A DNA stretch of 64,000 bases from Epiperipatus broadwayi (taxonomy: Eukaryota; Onychophora; Udeonychophora; Euonychophora; Peripatidae): the NCBI GenBank assembly GCA_028023455.1, contig JAQFVV010006546.1, forward strand, positions 310,001 to 374,000. The letters are read 5' to 3'. The notes below the pieces were generated by a model. The model was given only the letters and a program-made list of their open reading frames with translations, was not told where the DNA came from and did no database searches. A program made the position numbers and the translations under genes. Position 1 is the stretch's first letter, and every line of letters begins with the position of its first letter. Below, one piece after another: positions 10,731 through 22,948 of the stretch.

Positions 10731-11795
10731 GTATTAAAACTTTCAGGCAATGTAGATTATTATCAATTGCAATCTAGTTTTATTATTCAATGTTAGGTCT
10801 GCATTGTTTAGTGCAATGAAAGAATGTTAGATTCTGGAAGTTAATGTCTATGGATCATTGTCCAGATATGTCATTTCTGGTGCTTAATAATATAATTTTA
10901 ATTTTTTTTTTTACTTAGTCTTATGCCATTTATCTTGGATATTCAAATTTCTAGACAGAAAACACACAATGTCAAGAGTAATTTAAAAGAAGACAAAAAA
11001 TATTATGCCCCAGCAATAAGAATTAGTTTTGATCATTGTTTCGCTTTGGACAATATTTTAATATAACTTATACCTATAAGTATATTTTCTGTCATTAACT
11101 ACGGTTTGTAGTCAGAATAAATACAATTCATTACAATTTGATTTACAAATACCAACTTTCTACACTCATAACTTTCATACCATCTACTTTAAATAAATAC
11201 ATTAAGGATCATTACAATTCATTTATTAGACTAGAGATTATCATATCATTTCCAGCCCAGATGTAAACATTAAACTCAGTTTAATTAGAAAGATGTTATA
11301 TTAATTATTATCTGCATTTAAGGACTATATTTAATAATCATGGATGGTGTCAAAAAAGTTTAACATTTGTAAATCAAATTGTAATAATTGGCTATTAATT
11401 GACACTGAACAAATCACAAAAAGATATATAAGAGATTGTAATCAGGACCAAATGAAGAATGCTTGTTCAGTGTGAAATGCTTCCTGACAGTCTGTCTTTT
11501 TTCCCAGATGTCTATTTATATGTTTCAAGAATGTATGGTTGATTGAATGCTTTATGTAGTTCTTAAAAAGTAAATAAATATTACATATATTTGAGTGTAA
11601 TCATTGGGTGTAATCTAATAACAATATAAAAAAAAACTATTCTCAGATCAAACAGGTATGCTTCAAAGCTAATTAATCTCTCATCACATAATTTGTATAA
11701 ATTATGTAGAATGCTATACGATAAACAATATATATATATACACCCACAATATTTGAATACAAGTATAATTTATATACTTCGAATTTAGATGTAAT
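10731..11795. other. No gene or repeat identified
   Basis: AT-rich sequence without a supported frame or recognisable element. A short TA run lies near 11729-11741. Confidence 0.45.
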
Positions 11796-12221
11796 TATAG
11801 GGGATTTGAATACAGACTTTCAAGTTCCCTTCAGCTATCCACTCTATTTCATACAACAGATACACATGACCACACACACAAAAAAAGATAAATAATCTCC
11901 AATATATATATTTTGTGCTGAACCAGCACTCATCAGTTGGTTTAGATCATCAACTTCCTTACATTTATATATAATAAGTGCTCAGTCTATATTAAAATAG
12001 CAAATCTTCAAACTTTAATGGACAGGCTTCAATCTATTCCATCCTCCAACTCTTCAGCCAGCTATATCATTGAAAATCTGATCATGGGATGCCAAATCCT
12101 TTGTTGATACCAATATTGGAGATCATTTATCTTTTTTACATGTGTGTGGTCATGCGTATTGTTTGTATAAAATAGAATGGATAGTTAAAAAGAGCTTGAA
12201 AGTTTGTGTTCAAATGGCCTA
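11796..12221. mobile_element. Ribozyme-bearing foldback element, copy 1
   Basis: The left arm (about 11796-11945) and right arm (about 12105-12221) are inverted copies of one unit around a 160-base spacer. The outer ends read TATAGGGGATTTGAA and, inverted, a decayed form of the same. The same unit occurs as an almost gapless palindrome at 52754-53079. The unit consists of a hammerhead-like core, a T-rich link, and a segment ending GAGTTCAAATCCCC that resembles a tRNA B box. No coding capacity is visible, so it must be non-autonomous. Confidence 0.8.
11897..11942 (-). ncRNA. Hammerhead ribozyme-like core, foldback copy 1
   Basis: On the minus strand: CCAA, then CUGAUGA (11930-11936), stem II GUGCU/AGCAC with a 5-base loop, AAAA in place of GAAA, a short AU-rich stem III, a UA cleavage site and UUGG. 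CCAA and UUGG pair perfectly as stem I. The G12-to-A change would be expected to disable cleavage. The architecture is otherwise canonical. Confidence 0.65.
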
Positions 12222-14045
12222 TAATTAATTTATATACTGTAAAACTTAGTAAACAATTTTATCGGATTATGTAAGTTGTTTTTAATTAAGTGTAAAAGCA
12301 TATAAACATATTTTCTAAGACCAACTTAATTAAATATTATAATTTTATTATTGATGTTATGTGCACTGGCCTTAAGTACAATGATAGAATGGTTAATTTA
12401 AAAACTAAATTTTGCAGAATAGATTCTCAGCGGAGAAAAATAAAAACAACTCAATTTGGCCAATTGAAACACTAATTTATCAATTGCTTGCTTGAATGTG
12501 ACATGGTCTCCCAAATAATTTTTTATATAATTATTTATTCCAATTGTGTGTGTTTATATAATCAGAATTTTGTATAGCTAATACAAATATTAAATTATTT
12601 TTAATTGACTGAAGGCTAATTTAATTAATTTTAAAATCTGAAACTGATCATGTGATAGAAATATCAAATAAACTAGAGAATTTTAATGCTTTTGATATTA
12701 TTGTAAATATTTATTTAAAAAAGAAATCAAAATACTTTAAATTGTAAATAAAATTTTAAAAAATTAAAAATATATTTTAAGTTTTTAGAATTTGTATATA
12801 GTTGTGAATGTAACTGATTTGCAATTAGTCAATGTTATTAAATCCCTTTAAATAGTCTTCTTGGTTTATTTATTGTTTTTGTACAATTTGTTTCCTATAT
12901 CTTTGAGCACCTGGTACGCTTGTCATTTGTTTATTTAAGTTCTTAAGTTTTATAAAATATACATATATCATTTATTGTAAATATTTTTATTGAAATATTC
13001 AATTTAAAAAAAAAATAAGCCATAAATTAATCTACTTTGTAAATAAAACTCATTTTTAAAAATATGAAAGTAAAAATAAAAATTTAAAATGTGTGTGTTT
13101 TTTTAATGTACATAACTAACTTAGTAATATACGAGTAAGCGGCAACATGTATATAAATGTGAACAAACCGCTAGGCTGGTTTTAAAGCATGTATTGCAAA
13201 TATAAACTTTAAATTTTGAATAAACTGACTTCATCAAGTGACGTTAAAGATTTAAACACCTATCAACACTACTTCTTGTTTATGCATATATTTATTATAT
13301 GCAATATATTTTATTATTATTATGAAGCTAAAACACAACTAACATATATTGAACACTGAGACTGCATTAAAGAAAGAGTAATTACAACCCCAATGGAAGG
13401 CCTCTGGTCTTTGATTAAAATATTGTGTGTTTTTCTATTTTTCTATTTTAATTTTGTTTAGTTAGCTAAAAAGGCATATATATATATTAACCCATAAGTG
13501 CACAAAGTTTATTGCTTATATCTAAACCACATTCCTATAAAGAATGTTTAAATGAACCACTGTAATATCAGCAATTTGTTGTCAAGACAATAGTGAGATA
13601 ATATTCTTAACAAGATATTGTTGATAATCTATTGGTTTATTTTCAGTTTCGGCTGCGGTAATGCGATGTATATATATATTTATTAGTACTATAAATGTTA
13701 ATTTCGTGAAGTGAAATAATTACATTGTAATGACTGGATTTAATTCTTTATTTATTTCACCAAAGATAAGATAAGGCCCAGGGAAAACATCAACTTGAAT
13801 TTATAGTTGAAGGTCACACTGAGAGCAAAAACAAATTCTATTTTTCCTATAGCTCAGAAACCTATTTTATACCAGTCTACTTTAAACTGAATTTAAGCTT
13901 AGTTGAACAAAAAGTTATAATAATATAATTTAAATGACTTGCTGTTTCATTACATATTTATTCATTCTGAAATTGTTCTCCAAATAACATTTTCTATTTA
14001 TTATTCATAATTAATTTATTATCATATGGTATTTTTGTTCCATAC
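12222..14045. other. No gene identified
   Basis: AT-rich DNA without a supported frame. It ends at the 4-base target duplication of the LTR element. Confidence 0.45.
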
Positions 14046-14049
14046 ATAC
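14046..14049. repeat. Left target-site duplication ATAC
   Basis: ATAC directly precedes the TG of the left LTR and recurs at 22396-22399 directly after the CA of the right LTR, as expected for integrase-mediated insertion. Confidence 0.8.
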
Positions 14050-14546
14050 TGAAGCAGTCGGATCTGAGTTCAATCCTAGCTTCATGACATCTAGCCATAA
14101 GCCCACTTCAAACCCTAATACTAACCTTAAATTTCCGATGCAATGGGGCTTTATATGTTCAATCCACACTAATTTCCATAAGAAAAACTTATTTTATAAA
14201 TGTGTATTAAAATTAATTCGTTTCAGGTTTAAATTGATCAATTCTAGTAATAAATTCATGATAAAATTATTTATGAATTTATATATATTATAACTGCGTG
14301 GATTGTGCATATATATTTGTAAATATTTAAATATATATAATTGTTCGAAAGTTTCATTGCGTCAGGAATGCTTGTTTTTACTTTTAAATAATTTGTTAAA
14401 TTTTTAGTGATTAAAAGCTACATTCTTTCGATAAGCTTTCAGATTTTCCCTTTCCAAAACAATGGTTAAAGTTTTATTAATTAGAAAAAAAGATAAGTAT
14501 TTAAAGTGTAAGGATTTCCTAATTAAAATCATTTTTCTGATTTTAA

Positions 14547-14576
14547 GAATTCATTTTCTAATTAGAAAATGAATTC
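14547..14576. repeat. Perfect 30-base palindrome in the 5' LTR
   Basis: The sequence from GAATTCATTTTC to GAAAATGAATTC equals its own reverse complement over 30 bases. It is identical in the other LTR at 20222-20251. It lies about 110 bases upstream of the TATA-like box, in the presumed U3. Confidence 0.9.
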
Positions 14577-14684
14577 AAGTTAATGAGTTTGAAAGCCTTA
14601 TCGAAGGAATGTATCTAACAACAACCAGTAAATTTTGTAACATTGATAATGAAAGAAGCGCTAGCCTGAAGGCATCAAATACAG

Positions 14685-14693
14685 TATATATAG
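14685..14693 (+). promoter_or_regulatory. TATA-like box of the 5' LTR
   Basis: TATATATAG lies about 635 bases into the LTR and is kept at 20360-20368. Transcription would start near 14715. The AATAAA at 14887-14892 would provide the end signal when read in the 3' LTR. Confidence 0.45.
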
Positions 14694-16772
14694 CTCTGAA
14701 AAGTTTGGAGAGGAGAAGCCATCTTTGTTGTAGAGAAGTGCCAGTCAACTCTGTGCATTTTTAAATTATGAAATTAAATAGTGTTTTGATCATGGTGAAG
14801 GGCTAAAATGTCAGGAATCTGGCTGCGGTTCCTGAAGTCATCTGAAATCTTCAATGAAGTCTGGACCAATCATGCTGCCAAAATCAAATAAAATGCTGTT
14901 CAAGTAATCAACTCAATGCATACCTACATTTACCAACCCGGACATGTAAACTAAGGGAACCAGCCCCAGAAGAAATGGGTAATATATTTCCATAATGAAC
15001 CTTAAACTTTCTGGCCAGTTTCCGAACTTTACTTTACACTCCCTTTAAGAGCTCTTTTCATTCTTTAATGTAATAATCTCTGTGTAAAACCTTTTATTTA
15101 TGCTATTTTAAATTCATAGTAATTCTCTCAATCTCTAGTCCTTAGATTTAATTTTCCTTTCTTACGATGGTGGTTCATTTCCTATATTATATATATCTAT
15201 CGTGTAATTTATTAATGTTTATTTTTAATTATATGCCAATAATCCTTCAACTCAATGAGCCCCTTTGTTCCATTTGCTTTATGCAAATAATATAATATTA
15301 AGTCTAATCATAATTCTCGCCCATTAGAACTAAATTTATATGTTCTGTTAATCACAGAGCTGAAAGAAATTATTAAATGTTTACTATTTTTATAATTGGC
15401 TACTAATAAATTATTAGCTCCATTTCTAATCTATGCCCCAGCTATTTTCTCATGTTCACCAATATTTAGTTATTCTTATATAATGTTAAAATGTTTTGAA
15501 AAAGGGTCGATAAAGGAATCAGCTAAATACATTCTAATTCAAATTGTTTTTACTATATATTAATATTCAGGAAGGGCACGATGTTTGGGGCATGATTCAT
15601 ATAATTTTATAATGCTTTAAAATAATTTTACTTAAAAGCTCGTTTGACTTTAATTAATTTGATCAGGTCATCACATAGAGCATTCTTTATAAATGGGTTT
15701 TATTCATTAACCATGATGATTACCAAGTCATCATTTTTCCGAACGTTGCTGACGCGAGCCATCTCCTGTTTCATAGGCTTGTTCTCGGTGATATTATTAT
15801 TACTTTAATTCCATAGGAAGAAAGCACTTCCTCACTTGCTCATATTATAATTGGAACACCAAAGGTTCATGGCTATGACCCAGCCTGGTTTTCCCCCATG
15901 TTTCACATCTCTTCATAGGGCATTAAAGACTTGTAAACACAAGCTGCCCTCCTTCTTAAATCACCAGCAAGCCATTATCTTTCATATTCATTTTTTCTTA
16001 TAGCTCATAAGATGTCACTACCTTCTACTTTTCAGTTCCAGTAAAGCCCGCCCTAATGCTTGTAAATCGTGATGAATTGATTTTATTAAAGTCGAACAAA
16101 TTCATATTTTATTTATAATTAAGTTTCCTATTAAATATTAAAGATGCCCTAAATACGTATTTTGCTCTTCATGAATGGATTTGCGACTGTGAAAATAAAT
16201 CTCACATTCTGTCATAATAAAATTAGAATAGTAATTTCCTTTACAACTGAATACCTTTGTCTGCCTTTAGTTTCTTGTTGGGGGCATAGACATAGAATTT
16301 CATAAGATTGCGTAATACTCATTGGCATATAATAAGGACCACCACTCTTATTATAATTATAAACTATGTTAAAGGCTAGAGGTGATTAATATAATCATCA
16401 TTTAAAATTCAAACAAAACAAACTATTATTATTAAATATTTTCTAAACACACTTGGTTTCTTAGTTCTTAATTCTTTTATTCAATAATTATTTTAATGTT
16501 AATGCTCGCTGTCTGTGTTGGCAACCCGAACATATACATATGATTCGATTTAAAAAAGTATTTTTAGTTAATTTATTATCCAATATTAATGTCAGTTCAG
16601 GGGTCTCTAATCCTCACCAACCATTGAGCTAGTTTCTTGGTGCATAGCACTGTGCCATCGATTTAGATTTCTACTAATCTGAGCTGGTGAGTTGGGGTTT
16701 AAATTCAGTTTGAACTGACTGAGTTTGGATCCGACTTGCAGTTTAGGTGGTGGACGTTTTTCGACCGGTACA

Positions 16773-18012
16773 TGGTTATGTTTTTGGCTGCCCAATCGTT
16801 GTGGCTTCAATTTAATAAACCCCACACCCTGTAGACAGTAATTATGATTTTAGTTACTCAGTCAATTGAGATCTCGATAAATTAAACGTTTCTGTAGAGA
16901 GTTATATTTTAAAGAGTGTTGTATATATTTAAGAGAAAAGTTATGCGATTTATAACGCATAACTGAAATGATTTAATAAATTAAAATGTCATTTTGTAAT
17001 TTTCGTTCTTATAATTAAATGTTTTCAAGATTACTTTTAAATGTTCGTCAGTAAAAGATTCGTTAGTCAGAATAATTATGTAAAGAGAAAAAGTAATGAT
17101 AGAATATATATATAAATTAATTATACGTGTACTATATCAGTATATATATTATACGTTTGTGTTATACGCGTTCGTGACAGTAAAGAAAATTATTGTTAGA
17201 AAAGTAGTAAGAGAGTATAGATCAAAGCAAGGGGTAAAATAAATGAAATATTTGTCTGTGTCAAAATTAACTAGTGTTTATCTCAGTATATATGTAAAAA
17301 TATCCAATATGATATCATGTTAAAAGTTTTAATTTCAAAATATTGCTTGCTAGCACATATATTAAATGTTTGCTCCGTATTCTTAGTAGCCTCAAACCAG
17401 GCGAAGACCTTCAAACTGGGAATTATATGTCAAGCGGTCCGATGCAGTGTGACAACACGCTTTAATGACAATAATTTCTAGAGTAACCTCAAAGCAGGTG
17501 AAGACCTTTTGTGTACACCAAGCAGCCAGATGCAGTTGGCAAAATGCTTAAATGGTTTACACACTCTTATGCTAGCAAGATTGAAAATGATATCAACAAA
17601 TAAAAGTTCTTGTGTAATATTAATTTTGACATTTTTTTGTGTGTGAAAGCCTCATGCTTAGTAAAAATAAAATAGTTGAATGCCTATATTTAAACTCAGG
17701 TCAGGAACGCGTCAGTTGTTAATAAATAAGAAATACTCATCAGTCAAATCATTTATCAAACAAAATTAAGTCAGTCATATGTGGTTAGGGGGTCAATGGG
17801 TTATTTCACATGCCCTATTGATCTCATTTTGCTCACTGGCGCCCATATAAATAAATTTGTCAGCAAATTTTAATTGTCAGCACAGCAGTGGGTCAGTTGT
17901 CTAAATAATAAAAACCAAATGTGTCCAATACAGAGAATTACTTGTACTACTTGCTAATATATATATTAATATTTGTATATCACTAATCATTTGTATAGTT
18001 TGTTTTTCAGAC
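16773..18012 (+). other. LTR element leader region
   Basis: The first bases after the LTR are TGGTTATG. TGG is what pairs with the CCA end of a tRNA primer, but I could not match the rest to a named tRNA. No frame is supported. A 97-base-period imperfect tandem pair lies at 17386-17552. Confidence 0.4.
17386..17552 (+). repeat. Imperfect tandem duplication, period about 97
   Basis: Two copies share GTARCCTCAAA-CAGG-GAAGACCTT and, further on, CAAGC-G-C-GATGCAGT and a CTT ending. It lies in the leader of the LTR element. Confidence 0.7.
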
Positions 18013-18039
18013 ATGGGAGAACAGTTGAACAGAGGGAAA
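18011..18039 (+). other. Candidate short leader exon for gag
   Basis: TTGTTTTTCAG precedes ACATGGGAGAACAG..., and the segment ends GGGAAA before GTGAGT, a good 5' splice site. It encodes M-G-E-Q-L-N-R-G-K, which closely resembles the M-E-E-Q-L-D-K-G at the main gag start (18342). A 3' splice-site-like TTTACTTTCAAAG ends at 18341, and joining 18039 to 18342 keeps the frame. It could be a genuine exon or an internal duplication of the gag start. Confidence 0.4.
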
Positions 18040-18341
18040 GTGAGTAATGTTTGTTTTTCTTATCTTTAATAGTTTCTTAAATAAAATACATGTCTCATTC
18101 AAAGAATTAATAGAAAGAGCTAACCAAGAAAACGTAGGTAAACTAAAACTAAACTAAAAAAGGCAGATTACATAGATTGAGGAAATAATATGCAGCAGCT
18201 AGTGAAGATAGAGACAATGGGACCAGTAGTCAGAGACCTAATTAAATGTACTAAAGAAAAAAGTTTTTTTTTAAGTATACAGAGAGAGCCATAAGTTTGT
18301 GATTCACATTGTTTATTTATATTATTTATTTACTTTCAAAG

Positions 18342-19454
18342 ATGGAAGAACAATTAGATAAAGGATTGACTGATGATAGTGATGCACCTTCAACCACCTC
18401 CAGTGAAGGAGAGATCACTTTTAAAAATCGGATCAATAGGAAAGAACGCAACCATCAAAGCAGAAAGACAGCTAAAGATGATCACAACGATCGAGAGACT
18501 TTGCATACGATACTCAGAGAAATAAGAGAAGACAGGAAGTTAATGCTGATGATGATGGAAAGGATTTTAAGGCTTGAGGAAAAATGAGGCATTCAAACCA
18601 ACTCAAACCCAGATAATGTAAAGCATCAGCAAGAAATAAATCCTTATGAAGCCCCAAAAAGAGATGAAGAAAATCAGACCACACCAAAAGAAGTTGTGGA
18701 CAGCAAAGAAGATGACAGTGGAGAATATGAGTCAAATCAAGAAATGGTTGAAGAAGCTGATTTAAATACAGACAGGGAAAAAGAAGATGCTCAGACCACT
18801 AGTAAAATAAAACCAAAAGTAGAAATGGAACGGATGATAAACCCCGAAATGAGTCTAAGAAATTTGCAGAGACCATCCCTTATATCTTGTGTAGAAATTC
18901 AAATTTTTAGGGGAAACCCAGGAGAAAATCCCATAGATCATCTAGACAGCATCAAAGAATTTTTTTGTCTACACTCTGTAGCAGAGAAGGAAAAGATTAT
19001 CCTAGCCAGCCATTACCTAAGAGAAGCTGCCAAGGCATGGTGGAAGCTATTAAAAAACCCACCTACCACGATCCAAGGGTATGAAAACGCCATTTTAAAA
19101 AAGTATTGGAGTGAAGAAAGGCAGGAGGGCATTTTGCATAGGCTGAACACTCAGAAGTATCAAGAAAACTGCAGACAGGGATATGCAGCCTACTTCATCC
19201 AAATCCCTAACACATTCAAATCCCTAACAGCCTTCAAATATGAGGACCAACACATCATCCGGATGATCAGGCATCATTTACTCCCATGGATCCAAAGAAT
19301 CATGCTTGGGATGTGCCCTATGTCACTAGAAAAGACCATAGACTTTTTGACTGCAATAGACTATGGGAACTTGACACCAACTAGAAAAGACCAAGACTAC
19401 GACCATTATCAAAAGTTCAAATCATATGGGCCACCTGATCCAGGGAAACAATAG
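18342..19454 (+). pseudogene. gag-like gene interrupted by one TGA
   Basis: From the ATG at 18342 the frame runs to 19454 except for one TGA at 18585-18587, giving about 370 codons. The N-terminal part is acidic and then forms a charged helix (R-E-T-L-H-T-I-L-R-E-I-R-E), probably a coiled coil. After a Glu/Lys-rich linker a Ty3-type capsid-like domain follows: F-R-G-N-P, A-A-K-A-W-W-K-L-L, A-I-L-K-K-Y-W. Such proteins build the virus-like particle of LTR retrotransposons. There is no CCHC zinc knuckle and no protease after it. The TGA is followed by GGC and could come from a CGA codon by one transition. It might also be read through, but nothing shows that. GTG at 18696 is an internal valine, not a start. 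Confidence 0.78.
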
Positions 19455-19724
19455 TATAACCATTAAATGAAGAGACATATATATATATACAGATGACTGA
19501 CTGACATGACCATAGGGAAAATGAGGCTTGATTAATGGACCTATTTATAAGCTAGATAATATATAAAAAAATGATCGCAATGAGACGTATAATTTTGTAG
19601 TTTGCACAGATGCTATTATTCACGTTCATGCTGTTCTCCCAGAGTCTACCAATTAGTCGAGTACACTTATGCGAATGTATCACGCATAAGTAAAGAGATT
19701 TTTTTTTCATTGTTTTTATTTTTT
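19455..19724. other. Interior end of the LTR element, no pol
   Basis: Between the gag stop and the polypurine tract there are only 270 bases, without a supported frame. Confidence 0.6.
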
Positions 19725-19738
19725 GAAGTGAAAAGAAA
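19725..19738 (+). promoter_or_regulatory. Polypurine tract
   Basis: GAAGTGAAAAGAAA directly abuts the TG of the right LTR, with T-rich sequence before it. This is the usual position of the plus-strand primer. Confidence 0.75.
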
Positions 19739-22395
19739 TGAAGCAGTCGGATCTGAGTTCGATCCTAGCTTCATGACATCTAGCCATAAGCCCACTTCAA
19801 ACCCTAGTACTAACCTTAAATTTCCGATGCAATGGGGCTTTATACATTCAATCCACACTAATTTCCATAAAGAAAAACTTATTTTATAAATGTGTATTAA
19901 AATTAATTTGTTTCAGGTTTAAATTGATCAAATCTATTAATAAATTCATGATAAAATTATTCATGAATTTATATATATTGTGCGTATATATTTGTAAGTA
20001 TTTAAATATATATAATTGTTCAAAAGTTTCATTGCATCAGGAATGCTTGTTTTTACTTTTAAATAATTTGTTAAATTTTTAGTGATTAAAAGCTACATTC
20101 TTTCGATAAGCTTTCAGATTTTCCCTTTCCAAAACAATGGTTAAAGTTTTATTAATTAGAAAAAAAGATAAGTATTTAAAATGTAAGGATTTCCTAATTA
20201 AAATCATTTTTCTGATTTTAAGAATTCATTTTCTAATTAGAAAATGAATTCAAGTTAATGAGTTTGAAAGCCTTATCGAAGGAATGTATCTAACAACAAC
20301 CAGTAAATTTTGTAACATTGATAATGAAAGAAGCGCTAGCCCGAAGGCATCAAATACAGTATATATAGCTCTGAAAAGTTTGGAGAAGAGAAGCCATCTT
20401 TGTTGTAGAGAAGTGCCAGTCAACTCTGTGCATTTTTAAATTATGAAATTAAATAGTGTTTTGATCATGGTGAAGGGTAAAATGTCAGGAATCTGGCTGT
20501 GGTTCCTGAAGTCCTCTGAAATCTTCAATGAAACTGCTAAATCCTTTCCAGACCAATCATGCTGCCAAAATCAAATAAAATGCTGTTCAAGTAATCAACT
20601 AAATGCGTACCTATGTTTTATCTTCCCGGACATGTAAACTAAGGGAACCAGCCCCAGAAGAAATGGGTAATATATTTCCATAATGACCCTTAAACTTTCT
20701 GGCCAGTTTCCGAACTTTACTTTACACTCCCTTTAAGAGCTCTTTTTATTCTTTAATGTAAATCTGTACAAAACTTTCTTTTATTTATGCTTTTTAAATT
20801 CATAGTAATTCTCTCAATCTCTAGTCCTTAGATTTAATTTTCCTTTCTTACGATGCGGTTCATTTCCTATATTATATATATCTATCGTGTAATTTATTAA
20901 TGTTTATTTTTAATTATATGCCAATAATCCTTCAACTCAATGAGCCCGTTTGTTCCATTTGCTTTATGCAAATAATATAATATTAAGTCTAATCGTAATT
21001 CTCGCCCATTAGAACTAAATTTATACGTTCTGTTAATCATCGAGTCGAAAGAAATTATTAAATGTTTACTATTTTTATAATTGGCTACTAATAAATTATT
21101 AGCTCCGTTTCTAATCTATGCCCCAGCTATTTTCTCATGTTCACCAATATTTAGTTATTCTTATATAATGTTAAAATGTTTTGAAAAAGGGTCAATAAAG
21201 GAATCAGCTAAATACACGATGTTTGGGGCATAATTCATATAATTTTATAATGCTTTAAAATAATTTTACTTAAAAGCTCATTTGACTTTAATTAATTTGA
21301 TCAGGTCATCACATAAAGCATTCTTTATAAATGGGTTTTATTCATTAACCATGATGATTACCAAGTCATCATTTTTCCGAACGTTGCTGACACGAGCGAT
21401 CTCCTGTTTCATAGGCTTGTTCTCGGTGATATTATTATTACTTTAATTCCATAGGAAGAAAGCACTTCCTCACTTGCCCATATTATAATTGGAACACCAA
21501 AGGTTCATGGCTATGACCTGGCCTGGTTTTCTCCTGTGTTTCACGTCTCCTCATAGGGCATTAAAAACTTGTAAACACAAGCTGCCCTCCTTCTTAAATC
21601 ATCAGCAAGCCATTATCTTTCATATTCCTTTTTCTTATAGCTCATAAGACGTCAGTACCATTTACTTCTCAGTTCCAGTAAAGCCTGCCCTAATGCTCAT
21701 AAATCGTGATGAATTGATTTTATTAAAGTCGAACAAATTCATATTCATTTATAATTAAGTTTCCTATTAAATATTAAAGATGCCCTAAATACATATCTTG
21801 CTCTTCATGAATGGATTTGCGAATGTGAAAATAAATCTCACATTCTGTCGTAATAAAATTAGAATAGTAATTTCCTTTACAACTGAATACCTTTATCTGT
21901 CTTTAGTTTCTTGTTGGGGGCATAGACATAGAATTCCATAATATTGCATAATACTCATTGGCATATAATAAGGATCACCACTCTTATAATTATAAACTAT
22001 GTTAAAGGCTAGAGGTGACTAATATAATCATCATTTAAAATTCAAACAAAACAAACTATTATTATTAAATATTTTCTAAACACACTTGGTTTCTTAGTTC
22101 TTAATTCTTTTATTCGATAATTATTTAATGTTCAGGCTCGCTGTCTGTGTTGACAACCTAAACATATACATAGGACTCGATTTAAAGTTAGTCAGTTTAT
22201 TATCCAATATTAATGTCAGTTCAGGGGTCTCTAATTCTCACCAACCGTTGAGCTAGTTTCTTGGCGCATAGCACTGTGCCGTCGATTTAGATTTCTACTA
22301 ATCTAGGCTGATGAGTTGGGTTTAAATTCAGTTTGAACTGACTGAGTTTGGATCCGACGTGCAGTTTAGGTGGTGGACATTTTTCGACCGTTACA
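19739..22395 (+). repeat. 3' LTR (2657 bases)
   Basis: It is collinear with 14050-16772, begins TGAAGCAGTC and ends CGTTACA. It keeps the palindrome (20222-20251), the TATA-like box (20360-20368) and AATAAA (20574-20579). Most differences from the 5' LTR are transitions. Confidence 0.92.
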
Positions 22396-22399
22396 ATAC
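22396..22399. repeat. Right target-site duplication ATAC
   Basis: Matches 14046-14049. Confidence 0.8.
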
Positions 22400-22948
22400 A
22401 CAAACACACACTTATATAACTCTAATAGTAGGATGATAAAAAAAACAAAATGACTATTAAGATTTAAGATAAAATAATTTACTGACTTAATAACAATATA
22501 AATATTACAGAGTATATATAAATACAAATATTATAATAAATAAAAAAATTATATACATCAGCCATATAAATATATATATAAAAAGTAATAATAATAATTA
22601 CACATAAAAAGCTTTTTTTTTGGCATATGGTTTGTGCCCTTTTCAAATGTTAAACATCTTTTTAACATTAACCAATTATAGCAGATTGAACACCATCTAG
22701 TGCTCTATAATAAAAGTAAAATAACAACAATAACAAAATAAAACATCAGTAAAAAATCGAATAAATTTTTTTTTGGATAGAGATTCAATATAACTTTAAA
22801 TAATTGACTATATATTATAACAATATACAGAATAAATAATATATATACATCTGGTACTGATCTAATGGCTGTCTACATTTGAATTTCTCTTTAATTAAGT
22901 CTTTAAACATTGGAATGACTAATCAAGAAATTATATTTATTTTTTGCA
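22400..22948. other. No gene identified
   Basis: Very AT-rich sequence flanking the LTR element, with short TA and AAT runs. Confidence 0.45.

Larger units (their letters stand above)
14050..16772 (+). repeat. 5' LTR (2723 bases)
   Basis: It starts TGAAGCAGTC and ends GGTACA. It carries a TATATATAG box at 14685-14693, an AATAAA at 14887-14892 (a plausible R region of about 200 bases between them) and a perfect 30-base palindrome at 14547-14576. It has about 47 extra bases near 15532-15578 compared with the 3' LTR, which accounts for most of the length difference. Confidence 0.92.
14050..22395 (+). mobile_element. Gag-only LTR retrotransposon with 2.7-kb LTRs
   Basis: Two long direct repeats that start TG and end CA flank a 2966-base interior and are bordered by ATAC on both sides. 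A polypurine tract sits directly before the right LTR. The interior carries one gag-like gene (18342-19454). No protease, RT, RNase H or integrase sequence can be seen in any frame. This matches non-autonomous LTR elements that keep only gag (the TR-GAG type described in plants) or large-LTR derivatives. It would depend on the Pol of a related Ty3-type element. LTR divergence (about a dozen substitutions plus two indels in the first 300 bases) shows it is not a very recent insertion. Confidence 0.9.

Noticed and set aside
16773-16790. Primer-binding site for a named tRNA
   Set aside because: It starts TGG as expected, but the following bases do not match any tRNA 3' end I can recall with confidence.
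16607-16825. Minus-strand frame of 72 codons across the 5' LTR end
   Set aside because: It spans the LTR boundary, is not open in the other LTR, and has no motif.
20443-20637. 64-codon frame in the 3' LTR
   Set aside because: The same frame in the 5' LTR has an early stop and there is no known motif; treated as non-coding LTR sequence.
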